A stretch of DNA of 64,000 nucleotides from Rhododendron vialii (Eukaryota; Streptophyta; Magnoliopsida; Ericales; Ericaceae), in the NCBI RefSeq assembly GCF_030253575.1, contig NC_080559.1, positions 10,657,501-10,721,500 of the forward strand, read 5' to 3'. This document shows positions 1 to 15,465 of this stretch, in pieces. The notes below the pieces were generated by a model. The model was not told the origin of the DNA and ran no database searches. It saw only the letters and a list, made by a program, of their open reading frames with translations. The position numbers were made by a program, and so were the translations under genes. Within the stretch, counting starts at the first letter, position 1, and every line of letters starts with the position of its first letter.

Positions 1-854
1 ACATTTGTATTCTAAAATGAAATTATTATCCAAAAATTAATGGTAAATATCAACTTATTCTAATTAGTAGTATGAATTAAACCAATTTTGAGCGTTAAAA
101 AATCAATTTATAACTATATATTAGTAATTGCGCTAAATCCGAAACGGTACCGGTCAAAAAACCGATACCGGTATCATATCGTACTAGCAAGAAAATCGAT
201 ATTCTTACCGGTACGGTATTCAAAACTTTGGCAAGAGCCCATTGGCCTCATACTCCTAATTGAGTCCATCTCTTTTTGCATCTACCATTGGTTCATTATT
301 GAGTAGCACCCAAAAGTAGACACGAGTCACAGAGGGCTCTAAGTCGTTTGTACCAAGTGGTTACTCTCTCTCTCTCTCTCAATTATAGTTGAACCCCAAA
401 GTGAGGATAAATGCCTTAGGCTCAGTTTCGGAACAAAAAATAAATCTTTATTTTTTAAGAATACAATTTCAAGCTCAAATATTATGGATTTATTAAAATT
501 TAAAAATATGCAATATGGATCTTGTTTGGAAGATCTCACTGACATCTTTTATACGATGCAAAAAAAATTGAAAAATTATTTTTCATTTACTTTATTTTTG
601 AGTTTGAAAATATAAAATAAACTGTTTATTTTTTAAAAAAAATTTTAGAAGGGGCCTTACAATTGTCTTTCTCAATTTCCCTTCTAGAAAGAGAAGTAGG
701 AAGTAGGAAATCATTTCACACTCTCTCTCTCTGTGTGTGGTCCAAGAGCGAATGCCAATAAATTGAGGCTGCAGGATCTGGGGTCAAAAACCAAACAGTG
801 AGAATCGAGAGAAAGATCAAGAATAGTAACAGCCGGCCAAAAGAACGTACGAAT
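1..854. other. Upstream intergenic DNA of the HD-Zip gene
   Basis: No gene is supported here. The stretch holds a MITE copy (416-659), two short CT runs (about 363-380 and 720-732) and AT-rich sequence. The part just before 855 is presumably promoter and 5' UTR of the HD-Zip gene, but no clear TATA box could be fixed. Confidence 0.6.
416..659. mobile_element. MITE, family A copy 1
   Basis: About 245 bp bounded by inverted ends of the type TTAGGCTC..GTTTCGGAAC and its complement near AAGGGGCCTTA. The inside is AT-rich and contains the phrase ATACGATGCAAAAAAAATTG, which recurs in the copies at 29476-29708, 29728-29967 and 31392-31636. No coding capacity, so it is a non-autonomous DNA transposon. 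The superfamily is not certain because no clean target duplication was seen. Confidence 0.6.
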
Positions 855-989
855 ATGGAGTGGAATCATGGGAATTACCTAAGATCAGTGCCCCCTTTTG
901 TTTCTCGCCCGGATAATCCCATGGGCTTTCTCTACAACTATAACTACGACCACTACCCCGCAGGTAATTATTATAATACATATATTATC

Positions 990-1022
<33 letters not shown>

Positions 1023-1852
1023 TTGTTTTGGTTTTCTCTTTTTTTGATTTTGATGGGCGAATAATTAATTTCGACTTCATGAGGTTGAAAAGCATTTGCA
1101 TGGCTTTCATAATTTTAGCTACTCAAAACGTAGATAGAAAAAGAAAGCTCATAATTATTTCCTCCATCATCTCCTTATATATGTGGTTCAAATTCGAACG
1201 AAATTAAGCTTCAATTGCAAATTAATACTACTAAAGAAGCCTTTTAACGCTTGAACACTAGCTAGACTCAACCATAATTCTGGATGACTTAACTGCCTTT
1301 TAGATTCTGTCTTTCTTTCTTCTTTGTTCTTGGATGGTTCCACACCAACTTGCTCTGGGTCCTTCGAGGCATAGGGTTGTCGAGGGCCAGCTGAGGTGCC
1401 TTAAGGATGTCAGTTTTTCCTTGTTGTGATGTCATTACTCTTTGGATCCTTTTAATCATTATAACTTGTTTCAATGATTAATAAAATTTTGTTGCCGATA
1501 ACAAAAGAAAAACTGTCTTTTAACTTCTTGCTTTATATTTGTAAACATATATACTCCCTTCCCATAATATTTGTCCGGTCCGCAAAACGAGAACGTAAAA
1601 ATAATACAATTTTTGCACAAAAAATATCAAATTTTTTTCAACAATTCACTAGATATCGATGAGTTTTTTTAATTTATGAAAAAAGTTTGAATTTTTTCTT
1701 AAAAGAAGTGCATTATTTTTGAGTTCTTATTTTGCGAATCGGACAAATAATTTGGGACGGAGGGAGTATGTATTTACATAAAATGAGAGAAAGAAGCTAC
1801 AAGCTAGAGCAATAAATCTGAAACTTACTTGCTAATTAAGGAAGAACCATGC

Positions 1853-1889
<37 letters not shown>

Positions 1890-2648
1890 GTATGTCTATT
1901 AATATATATCTAGTTATATAGGCTCGCTCTTCAGGTCTGTATAGTATTTTATCAATGTTTAAGTAGATTCATGTTGTAGTCCATGCTTCATTTCATTCGT
2001 TTCAAAATTTCATTTATAGAAGTCGTACCTCGAGTTTAAGTAGATCAAACAATGGTTAGAGTGTATTTCTCCTTGCTCCTGTTAGTCTTTGTAATCATTT
2101 TCAAAGATTGATAAATTTTTTCGCTATTCAAAAAAAAAAAGAAATAATACAGAATCATAAGAGAAGGCTTGAGTTTATTTTCTTGGAACGGCTTGAGTTT
2201 ATGATTAACATTTACAGGTTTAGAGATGATGAAGTATCCGGCGGTGGTGGGGCAGGGGTCGTCGACTCACGCGGTGGCGAGTGGATCGATGAACAAGGTG
2301 GTGATGAATGGGTATGGCGCCAACGGTGGTGTTCCTCGTGATCAGATGGGGGATCAGAAGAAGAAGAGGCTGAGCGGCGAGCAGTTGGAGTCGTTGGAGA
2401 GTAGTTTTCAGGAGGAGGTGAAGCTGGACCCTGACCGGAAGATGAAGCTGGCCAGGGAGCTAGGGCTGCAGCCGAGGCAAGTGGCGATTTGGTTCCAGAA
2501 CAGGAGGGCTAGGTGGAAGGCTAAGCAGCTGGAGCAGCTCTACGATGGGCTTAAACACCAGTTCGAAGTCATTTCTAATGAGAAGAAACAGATCAAACAT
2601 GAGTTTGATGTTGTTTCTAGGGAGAACAAGCATCTCCAAGAGGAGGTA

Positions 2649-2689
<41 letters not shown>

Positions 2690-4630
2690 AGTAGTTTGTA
2701 ATATACTTTTTAAAAGACACCGGTTCTCTCTTAGGGACGGGCATCACATTACTTTGGTCAAGATAAATGGTGGGCAAAAAAATTTATACATGCACACGGA
2801 TTGTGAAATAGATGTATCCGAAGCTATCCGATGACACTCACGCGTATCAAACTTTCCTATGTTAATTTGTGAAGTATACATAAAATGCTTCTCGTGGTTT
2901 TGATTTTGTTGTTATGATATATTTCTCTTGTTTATTTCCCTAAAAGGTTTTTAAATTTACCATTGCTACATGCAAAAATTAAAGTGAAGATTTCAAATGC
3001 ATGGCATATGTATTTATTTATTTCAAATGCATGGCAAATTAACTTTTTTCAGTTTGAATGTATAACTACTTATATGTTTTACACTTTTCGTTGTTTTTAT
3101 CATTTTTGGTTTTTTATCACCAAAGAGTACTGCAACTTGTTTTTTTTTTTTTTTTTTTTAAGATGATACGTTATAAGGGAGGGACAAAGTAGAGATTACG
3201 TATCAACTTGGGAAAAACTTACAATCAGAAAATAAAAAAACGACACATAAAATATACTCCCTCCGTCCCTTTATTATGGTCCAGTATTCCATTTTGGGCT
3301 GTCCCTTAATAAGTGTCCATTTGGTAAAGTTAGTGGGTAAAAGTTGGTATATTGTCTATTTTGTCCCTAAAAGTAGATTCCATTTTGAAAAGTTAGTGAG
3401 TAAAAAGTGTAATGATGATGGGTAAGTAGGGAAAGTGGAGGAAAAAGTTGATGTGAAAGGTATAATGATGATGTTTTTTTAATAAGTTGGAGTTACGAAG
3501 TAGGACATTTAAAAAGGGACGGAGGGAGTACATAAAATGAGAATGTAGTAGACCCTATTTACTTTCATGCAATATTTTATGAACTTTTTTTTTTTATCAG
3601 CGAAAATAAATTCCATTAACTCAATACACGAAGTACAGAGATATTTTATGAACTTCATTTGTGATGATAGATAAATGTTAATGTTTATATGTTTTCTTTG
3701 AACAAAAAAGGATTAATGCTTTCTTTATGAGTTAGTGACACGAGACGTAAAATGTTTGTTCTCTTTTAGGCTCCATTCAGTTATCAGAAAATGTTGTGTT
3801 GGAAAGTTAATCTTGAGAAAAGTAAATTGAAATGAAGTAAAGGAAAAGAAAATTTATTTTTCTGTGAGTGTTTATTTCACAAAAGAGAGTTAATCAAGGT
3901 ACGTGTAAATTGATTTGAATACTTAAGTTATAAAAACAAAAAAACAAATAATCACTTTGGAGTGCATAACTACTGTAAATTTTGTATCACTCCATACAAG
4001 GTGTTTTATTTATTTTTTTGTCTCGACGAATTTTTATTATTATTAAAACTCGAAAAGATACATCAAAAAAGGAATTGGCATGCATCACCTCTACTCCACA
4101 CCACACATAAGGGATTGATGTTTGATAATAGGAGATGCTAATAAAGCAATTCTTGGTCATTTGACCATGGCCGACCTCAAAAAACAAGAGAAATAATAGC
4201 TCTTAATTGCACGCAGATACTCCTACGGAACATTAATGATCTGATCATGTAAGTTCTTGTCTCTGATCTCATGATCTGCAAAAAAAAAAATCAAAAAATC
4301 AAAAAAAAAAAAAAACAGGTGTCTGCATTGAAAGCTATGCTGAAGGAAGTTAAATCAGCCATGAAGATTCATCACCAGGTGATCTCCGCAGAGATCTCAG
4401 GCGAAGACACAGTGGAGAGCACGTCCGTAGGGAACCGGAGCTCAGTCCTGCTGACTCGTCAACATCACCACCACCAGAATATTGCTCCTACTGATAATGA
4501 TCATGATCAGGTTAACAACTATCACTCCTTCAATATCGCCGAGGACTACAATCCGGTGGTGGTGATGCCTCAGCCGCCGCCGCAGCCGCCTAGTTACTGG
4601 AATAATGTTATGACCCCTTCCTATCCTTAG
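855..4630 (+). CDS. HB51: HD-Zip class I transcription factor, LMI1/ATHB51-like
   Basis: CDS is join(855..963, 2218..2645, 4319..4630), 282 residues. Residues about 84-140 form a homeodomain, with helix 3 reading [16 protein letters not shown]. It runs directly into a leucine zipper (about 141-187) that crosses the last exon junction, the hallmark of plant HD-Zip proteins. The family binds pseudopalindromic AATNATT DNA as dimers in the nucleus. The N-terminal MEW start and the C-terminal PSYP end match the Arabidopsis LMI1/ATHB51 group, which promotes meristem identity and shapes leaf margins and serrations. The start at 855 is chosen for this MEW match; the CDS lacks a leader. Both introns have GT-AG ends: intron 1 (964-2217) holds a CAT microsatellite, an AT microsatellite and a Stowaway; intron 2 (2646-4318) holds a CT run and another Stowaway. 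The C-terminal tail is His- and Pro-rich. The exact orthologue (ATHB51 or ATHB22 type) is inferred. Confidence 0.88.
991..1021. repeat. CAT trinucleotide microsatellite in HD-Zip intron 1
   Basis: About ten CAT units start 28 bases after the first splice donor. If the intron were retained, the repeat would be read as a polyhistidine run in the frame open there. Confidence 0.9.
1554..1766. mobile_element. Stowaway-type MITE (213 bp) in HD-Zip intron 1
   Basis: The terminal inverted repeats CTCCCTTCCCA and TGGGACGGAGGGAG are the standard Stowaway (Tc1/Mariner) ends. They are flanked on both sides by the TA target duplication (1552-1553 and 1767-1768). There is no coding sequence. Confidence 0.85.
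1855..1888. repeat. AT dinucleotide microsatellite
   Basis: About 16 AT units within HD-Zip intron 1. Likely length-variable. Confidence 0.9.
2650..2684. repeat. CT microsatellite right after the exon 2 donor
   Basis: About 17 CT units begin five bases into HD-Zip intron 2 (donor at 2646). The other genes in this window show the same placement against a donor or a start codon. Confidence 0.9.
3257..3528. mobile_element. Stowaway-type MITE (272 bp) in HD-Zip intron 2
   Basis: Ends CTCCCTCCGTCCC and GGGACGGAGGGAG form perfect inverted repeats, with TA target duplications at 3255-3256 and 3529-3530. This is the best-preserved Stowaway in the window. Confidence 0.92.
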
Positions 4631-6306
4631 AAATTTTTAATTTTAAGGCATATGCTAATTAATTAAGTTGCTTATATTATGTATAATAATGAGTAACTTA
4701 TATCTCTTGTAACGACTGTGGGTTGGGACTAGGTTCGTTCGTTAGGTTTTTTATGCCTCGGAGCAAGTGTCAGGATACAGATCAAGACACTAATGTTCAA
4801 TGTGTGAGGGTCTTACGTACTTCGGGCGAGACCAACATACATCAAACGATTCGGAAAATTTGAAGTGAGATAAATTTGTGTCTAGACATGCATCTATGTC
4901 TGTAGCAAGCTTTAGTAGAAGATGGGATTTAGAATCTTCCCACTGTTGACAACTTGTGCTACTCCCCCTTGTTGCAGTTTATGTTAATTTATTTCTATTA
5001 TAGTGTCAAGTTGTCATCTTCTTGAGTTAAAGTTCTGTTGATTTGAATTGAGCTTCTCATGTCATACCTTGATGCTCTTCTGAGTATGGTAGTGTTAAGG
5101 TTGTGTCAAGTTCCCTTTATTTATTTTTTTGGAGAGGATGTTACTTAAAATTCTTTTGCCTTAAAGGGCTTATTTGTTTGATCGAATATGTATCGTGTGG
5201 CGGATCCCAAAGAACTTAATCGCAACTCAATGATTGTTGATGGTTATGTTAATGGAGGACAAGTGACAAACCAAACATATGAAAAAAAAATAAAATGGAG
5301 AAAACGAATCATAAACAAAACGAATAATAGATACCAAGATATATATGGTCCGACTTACAGTCGTAAACCTACTCTATGAACAAGCAAATAAGACACGATT
5401 TCACTAATGTGAAGAGAACAATGGTCCGAAGAGCTACTATGGCGACAGAACTAAACTCTCACAAAGAGATTAACTCACCAACCCCAAATACAAATTCTTC
5501 CCCCAAAATCCAATTGGAATCTCTTCTAACCAATTAAAACTGTCTTTATCAAGTCTCACAAAACTTTCCACCAAGAGACGCAAACGAAACGGAGTTCTAC
5601 CAAGTGACTGGATGTCACGTAAAAATAGATGATTCTCACGAAATACTATGGTCTCAACCAGAGAAATCGTTGAAACGGATGATCTACTGATGGATTGGAC
5701 CACCATCCAAATGAGAAACTTCGAAACCAACCTTTAAAAAGTCCCAAACATAACCAAAATCAGCCAAAACAAGTACCGATCATCCTGACGAACTTGACCA
5801 TTGTCCAGACGGGACTTCCCAAATCAAGACAAAATCGTACAATATGAGCTTCGGATTGAACTGCGGATCCAAGAGAACTATATTTCCACTGTTTGGTTAA
5901 AAAATTTATAGACCAAATTAAATGTTCATCCATTGATTGTTTTATTCCACAAAATGTGGTATATATGTATCTATCCACTGTCGGTTTATTTTTTAGGATC
6001 AGATGATAGGGTGAATGGGCTTTGGATTGGGAATTTGCACAACCCGCTCCCATTCGAAAGAGAGTTTGGAAATATCACACTTAAGAACTGATGGGATTTG
6101 GGAGAGGAGAGGATGTTGGGGATTTTGACCAAGAATAGGAAGAGAGAGGGTGAAGAGGAATTTGAAGAGGAAAGTGTTGATGGGTGGGGCCTTAATTTTG
6201 AAATTGGGCGTAGGTTGGATCAAAGTAGTTTGGGAGTGGGTCAAAGAGGATTGAGTTGGGCTGGTGGTGCGGTGGTCGAGGGGATTGTGGTGGTAGTGGT
6301 GGTGGG

Positions 6307-6367
<61 letters not shown>

Positions 6368-6484
6368 ATGGATGGATGAGCACCAAGTCAGCGTTTAACG
6401 AAAAACATAACCCTATAAACAATTTCCGTTATTAATTTGATTGGATTTAGATGGTAGGGCCTACTTGAACAACGGAAAAAAAAA
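4631..6484. other. Intergenic DNA after the HD-Zip gene
   Basis: The first few hundred bases are probably HD-Zip 3' UTR. The rest has no recognised gene. On the - strand an 86-codon open frame (5470-5730) and an 81-codon one (5999-6244) have fairly ordinary amino-acid make-up, but neither matches a family I recognise. They may be remnants of transposon or host exons. A compound GT/GA microsatellite lies at about 6306-6361. Confidence 0.5.
6306..6361. repeat. Compound GT-GA microsatellite
   Basis: A run of GT units passes into about 20 GA units, followed by a short GGAT run. Any open frame through it is low-complexity. Confidence 0.9.
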
Positions 6485-6714
6485 GGCTTAATTTCAAAAA
6501 TACCCCCTCAACTATCATGTTTTTGCAACATCACCCCTTAACTAAAAAACCCAACAACATGACCCCCTCAACTATCAAAATCAAGCAACATCACCCCCAC
6601 CCTCCAATTCTGTTAATTTTTAGGACGGAAAAGGGGGAAAAGACTATGATACCCTTATACCCTAGAGAGAGAGACCCACTCCAAACCCGTGTAAAACCCA
6701 CCACTTCCTCCAAG

Positions 6715-6936
6715 ATGGATGTGTCGGCGGCGGAGTCCGGAGTGTTTTCCCATTTGACGACCTTCTGGACTTCTCCAACGACCAAACTTTTTCACCACCA
6801 CCGACTTGGCCAGCATCCAGTACTACCCCACGTCCCAAGTGATGATGTAGCCGAAATGGAGTGGCTCTCGAATTTCGTCTACGACTCCTTCACTGATTTC
6901 CCGTCAAACTCCTTCGCCATAAATGTCGATATCTGA
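6715..6936 (+). pseudogene. Captured N-terminal fragment of a GATA transcription factor
   Basis: The frame from ATG 6715 gives an MDV start. Further on (from 6832) it gives VPSDDVAEMEWLSNFVYDSF, closely resembling the conserved VPSDD..LEWLS.FV.DSF.DFP segment of the GATA2/4/9/12 subfamily. Between them, in another frame (from 6753), stands the other subfamily motif, FDDLLDFSND. The middle is therefore shifted out of frame and later restored, so two compensating indels have occurred since capture. The GATA zinc finger (CX2CX18CX2C) is absent. Only the first part of the gene was taken, so no DNA-binding factor can be made. The frame stays open from 6517 to 6936, so a chimeric peptide could still be translated if transcribed. 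Confidence 0.78.
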
Positions 6937-7206
6937 CCAGACATGTCATCTCACGGCAGATAATGCAGCAAACGGTCCAAAGCAGCAGCACCTACAATAT
7001 TCAACGAAACCTGGAGTTCCTCGGAACAAGCCGGAGACCGCAACTCGTCGTCGCCGTCGGATAACTCAGGGCATCGATGAATGCAATGCGCGTCAGAGAA
7101 GATGCAGTCCGAAGTCATTCATTGTCGATCTGCTCAGGTATATGTCGTGCGATACTGGTCCGAAATCCTCCCCTGATGCCGGCCGGATATGGTTCAATGA
7201 TCCTTA
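6937..7206 (+). pseudogene. Second possible captured coding segment in the Pack-MULE
   Basis: Beyond the GATA-like part the DNA keeps a coding-like, GC-richer texture. One frame reads a Ser/Asn-rich stretch including SSSPSDNSGH; another frame is open for 94 codons (6923-7207). GATA factors have Ser-rich linkers after the EWLS motif, so this may be the rest of the same captured exon in shifted frames, or another gene. No family motif fixes it. Confidence 0.35.
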
Positions 7207-7886
7207 GTAGAGCTTCTTGGTTTGGGTATTTTATTGGCCAGAATTTTTTTTTTTGATCGGCTTGATCGGGCTGATTTGTTCCTACTTGAAACCTTGATTG
7301 AAAAACCGATGTATGAAATTGAAAGAATCCCGACCTAATGGTTCATGAGATTTCTTTTACAGTAGATCTGATTGGGTGGGAATGAGTTGCCCAAAAAAAA
7401 AAGAGTTGACTGTGAATCAAGATCCCAATTCATCCAAGTTTTCTGTTTTTAATTTTAATTTTCCTTGTGCAATTGTGGACAAAATTAGAGTAGTGGTGAG
7501 GTTGGTAAATCTTAAAATGGGTTCTCTGCTTTGTGTTACGAAATGAATTTCTCGTGATGTGGAGAGAGAGAAGAAGAAGAAGAAGTCATGGAGGGGTTGG
7601 GTAGAGGAGAGAGAAGAAGAATAAAAGTTCTACCAAAAAACAAAAAAAAAAAAAAAGAAGAAGAGAAGAATAAATGTTAGCTACCAATTGGAAGGGCATT
7701 TTAGGGTTAGACTTTATTTTCTGTTGAAGTTATACTTTTTTTCTGTTAAAATGTTAACAGATTTGGACGGAGGGTGTGATGTTGCTCGATTTTGATAGTT
7801 GAAGGGGTCATGTTGTTGAGTTTTTTAGTTAAGGGGGTGATGTTGCAAAAACATGATAGTTGAGGGGGTGTTTTTGAAATTAAGCC

Positions 7887-8645
7887 TAAAAAAAATTAGG
7901 TTTAAAATTAAAGTTTTTAAAAGTCTAGGGGCCTATTAGTTATTGATGACATAGTTTTAGGAGTATTTTGAAAATTTTCCAAATGTTTTTACCCATATTA
8001 TTTTTAACTTTTCACTTTTTCCAGTGTTTCATTCATGCTTAAAAATATTTTCAATAATAAAATAGAAGTTCTATGCACAACAGTTGTGAAGGAACCAACT
8101 CGTAGGTTGGGATGATGCTTGATTGGAGAGACAGAGAGACGTCAAGGATTGGAGCCCGTTTTTCTATCTCCTTTGGGTAACCACCATTCTACAAGCACCG
8201 ACCTGGTGGGAACCGACCCTATACAGACCGTCGCGCAGAACCCACTTCGGGTTATGCACGAATTATCCAAGCCATTCAATAATTTAGTTGTGTTTCACTT
8301 CTCGATGAGTATCAGTAAAATTACCAGCAAATTACCAAAGAAGACCTGGGCTATGAAAGGTGGTAGAAGTTCAAAAATCAGCACCTTAGACTAAAATAAA
8401 AATTCAACTTCAAATGAAAAAAAAATTTATATCCGACGAAGAACTAGAAACTGTTCATCATTACTAGTTCTCAATTCTGGAAAAAGAAAATCAAAACTGC
8501 CATTTCGGTAAATAACAATCAAAATTTCAGTTTTTTCATTGGACAACATAGGAAACAATTCCCTCAAAATACTGCAAAAGGTAAGAAAACTAACTAATGA
8601 TTGGATCTGGCAAAGCAGCATTATGAAACTGGACGAACAGGACGC
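7887..8645. other. Intergenic DNA between Pack-MULE and RPL24
   Basis: Mostly AT-rich. The stretch 8100-8290 is noticeably richer in GC and contains a 91-codon open frame (8119-8394) without recognisable motifs. The part from about 8400 to 8645 is probably the RPL24 3' UTR on the - strand. Confidence 0.5.
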
Positions 8646-12963
<4,318 letters not shown>

Positions 12964-13017
12964 GGCTGAGGCTGTTCGCTGATTTCCGAGTCTTCGTTGC
13001 GCAAACCAAAAGATGCA

Positions 13018-13147
13018 GAAACCCTAAATTCACTTCCGCTATAAATATGGGCATCTGAACTTTGAGTTTATTGGGCCTCATTCGGCTCTGGGCCCAATAT
13101 TGTCAGAACGAGTCCTTTCCACTTTTGAGGTTGGCCCAATGGGCCTA
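13018..13147 (-). promoter_or_regulatory. RPL24 promoter: TATA box, telo box and site II motifs
   Basis: Reading on the - strand, a TATA box (ATATTTATA, 13040-13048) stands about 75 bases before the ATG at 12963. A telo box (AGGGTTT, around 13019-13026) lies between them. Four site II-type TGGGCY motifs lie upstream at about 13072, 13089, 13133 and 13140. Telo box plus site II, bound by TCP factors, is the known signature of plant ribosomal-protein promoters and ties expression to cell growth. Site positions are read directly; factor binding is inferred. Confidence 0.75.
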
Positions 13148-14670
13148 AGAAAATGCAGGACTGACCGGTAACCAAATGTACATCAAATTGTGTGGGACTT
13201 CGGTTTCACTTTGGAGTCTAATATAAATGATCTGAGTCGTTCACTTTGTTTAAAATATTTTTTCGATGGTCCTTGTAAAAAATTAGATAAATCAAATATG
13301 GGTAAGGGACTAATCAATTCATTCATTTATGGGTTCCTCAAGTACTTTAAAATTTTAAAAGTACTTCTAGATTTTAATGGGCTTTGAGTCGTTTGACGGT
13401 CTCCTACATAATATATCTTTATGATTTTTTTCTTAACAAAGGGAGCTTTCGAATATTTACAGGAGGGATTTGTGTTCTTAATTGAAATCCTTAAGAGCAT
13501 CCGCAATGATAATAATCAAAATCAATAATTAAAATGTATCACGTCAGTATTTAATTAGCCATTTAGACCTTAATCAAACTTAACAATATCTACCTCCACA
13601 TTGGTTATTTTTGCATCTCTAACCAAAAAAAATCTTCACAATATATAATGCACATTTGTCCAATCGTAAACGAATTCCAATCACGCACCTGACCACACCA
13701 AATTATTCGTCTCAATGAAACGATTCCAATGTGGAGTGTTTTTTAGTTTTGAGTTTGGTTATTGAGTTAAGTTTAGTTATGGAATTGATGAAATTTGGTT
13801 ATTTGCTAAAAGACTTGTAACTTTGCTTATTACAATATGAGATATTTTTTAAGCATTATTATTAAATTTGCTTATTCACACTCATTTGCTTATTACAATA
13901 GGGATGCTCTTTAGGTAGAACTTTTACCGAAATAACTACGAAACCCCTTAATATGCTCAATTATTTGAAGGCACCGGATATGTACTTTTCCAATACATGG
14001 ATTGTCATTTCAAATATTGTTTGACTATTCCGGATACAGTTGCCTTTGGAGGAAAAATTTCGAAGTTAAAGATGGCAAATCATGTCACACAAGAGATTGA
14101 ATGAATTGGCTGTGTTTCTATTAAGGAAAATTTTAAAACTAGCTCAATTGACTGACAATAATAAGTGTGTAAATGTGTATTAAAGGATGTATAAAGTACA
14201 CAAAAATATGTGTTTTTATTGTCTTCTAATGTATTTTTCGTCAGCCCAGTGGGCTAACATTAGCAAGACCGTTCTATTAAAAAGGATATGGTAGATAAAT
14301 TTGATTATGAAGTTTAATTAGTACATTTGCAGCTAAAAGTATGAGAAGACAAATGTTAAAATGATAGTTTTTAACATCTTGTAATAGTTATTGGTTTTCT
14401 ACATTTTTGGAAAATGACTGGACAGAGGCGTGGACCGTCTTTAGTCACAAACCCATGGGGACTAGTTTCAAAATTACCGCTGCCATGACAAGAGGTACAA
14501 TATTCACCAATACATGGTGTGCCAACTTGAAATGTCCATCGGATCAAAAAAAAAAAAAACTTGAAATGTCCATTTTACCCTCGTTTTTATACAATTTAAA
14601 ACCCTCACTCTCTCATTTTCCCCCCAATTCTCTTTTGTCCCCCCTCTCTCTCTCTCTACAGCAGCGACCA

Positions 14671-14713
<43 letters not shown>

Positions 14714-14766
14714 AACACACATAACTCTGTTTTGTTCCGCCCTTCCGCAAACAAACTTTCCACACT
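13148..14766. other. Intergenic DNA upstream of RPL24
   Basis: AT-rich sequence with no supported gene. It ends in a poly-A run, CT-rich sequence and a long CT microsatellite (about 14643-14710). Open frames here depend on low-complexity sequence. Confidence 0.5.
14643..14710. repeat. CT microsatellite
   Basis: Two CT tracts, broken by a short unique piece at about 14657-14674; the second has about 18 units. Confidence 0.9.
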
Positions 14767-15465
14767 TGATCTATTGCAATAATATATAAGATCCAAACAT
14801 ATTTTAGATGGAGTCTGATTTAAATATTAACTTGGTCTTTTGAGAATGTTGAATGTTGGCTCAACCAACTTTCCACACTTCATAGTTGACAGAAAACATG
14901 ACTTGTTCTGATACAATAATACATATGGTCCAAACATATATTCAATGGAGTCTAATTCAAATATTAACTTCCACACTTCATTGTTGACGGAAAACATGAC
15001 TTGTTCTGGTGCAATAATACATATGGTCCAACACACATATTCAATGGAGTCTGATTCAAATATTAACTTGGTCTTTTGAACATGGCTTGGTCTCGTACAA
15101 TAATACATATGGTCCAAATATATATTCAATCGAGACAATTCAAATATTGATTTGGTTGTTTGAAAATGTTGAATGTTGGCTCAACCAACTTTTCACACTT
15201 CATAGTTGACGGAAAACATGACTTCGTCTATTGCAATAATAAATAGGGTCCAAGCATATATTAAATGTAGTCTAATTCAAATATTAACGTGGTCTTTTGA
15301 CCTCGAAGAATGTTGGCTCAATCAACTTTTCACACTTCATAGTTGGTGGAAAAAAAGACTTGATTTGGTGAAATTATTAATAGGGTCCAAATATATAATG
15401 GATGGAGTCTGATTCAAATATTGACTTGGTCATTTGACCTCAGAGAATGTTGGCTCACCCAATGT
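14767..15465. repeat. Degenerate tandem array, about six units
   Basis: About six copies of a unit containing CAATAATACATATGGTCCAA, then AATGGAGTCTGATTCAAATA, then ACTTGGTCTTTTGA, then GAATGTTGGCTCAACCAACT and CACACTTCATAGTTGACGG. Full units are about 137 bp. Two of the middle copies lack different internal parts and are about 90 bp, which suggests unequal exchange after the array formed. No coding function is seen. Confidence 0.88.

Larger units (their letters stand above)
6485..7886. mobile_element. Non-autonomous Mutator-like element (Pack-MULE), 1.4 kb
   Basis: The two ends are long inverted repeats of roughly 140 bp: the left arm (6485 to about 6625) begins GGCTTAATTTCAAAAA, and the right arm (about 7745-7886) ends with its complement. 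Inside both arms the same phrases recur in opposite orientation, such as CCCCCTCAACTATCA and TGATAGTTGAGGGGG. The nine bases next to each end (6476-6484, all A; 7887-7895, T then eight A) fit a 9 bp target duplication with one mismatch, as Mutator elements make. No transposase is present. The inside carries a fragment of a GATA-factor gene, so the element has the form of a Pack-MULE. The homopolymer flank makes the duplication weaker evidence than the arms. Confidence 0.82.

Noticed and set aside
5470..5730. 86-codon - strand frame as a gene or transposon protein
   Set aside because: Protein-like in composition but no recognisable domain, no splice partners, and stops on both sides; left as an unexplained frame.
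6192..6422. 76-codon - strand frame and similar frames with SLSLSL or ERERER runs
   Set aside because: Produced by CT/GA microsatellites.
14767..15465. CRISPR-like array
   Set aside because: A plant nuclear tandem repeat with no short identical repeats and spacers, and no cas genes.
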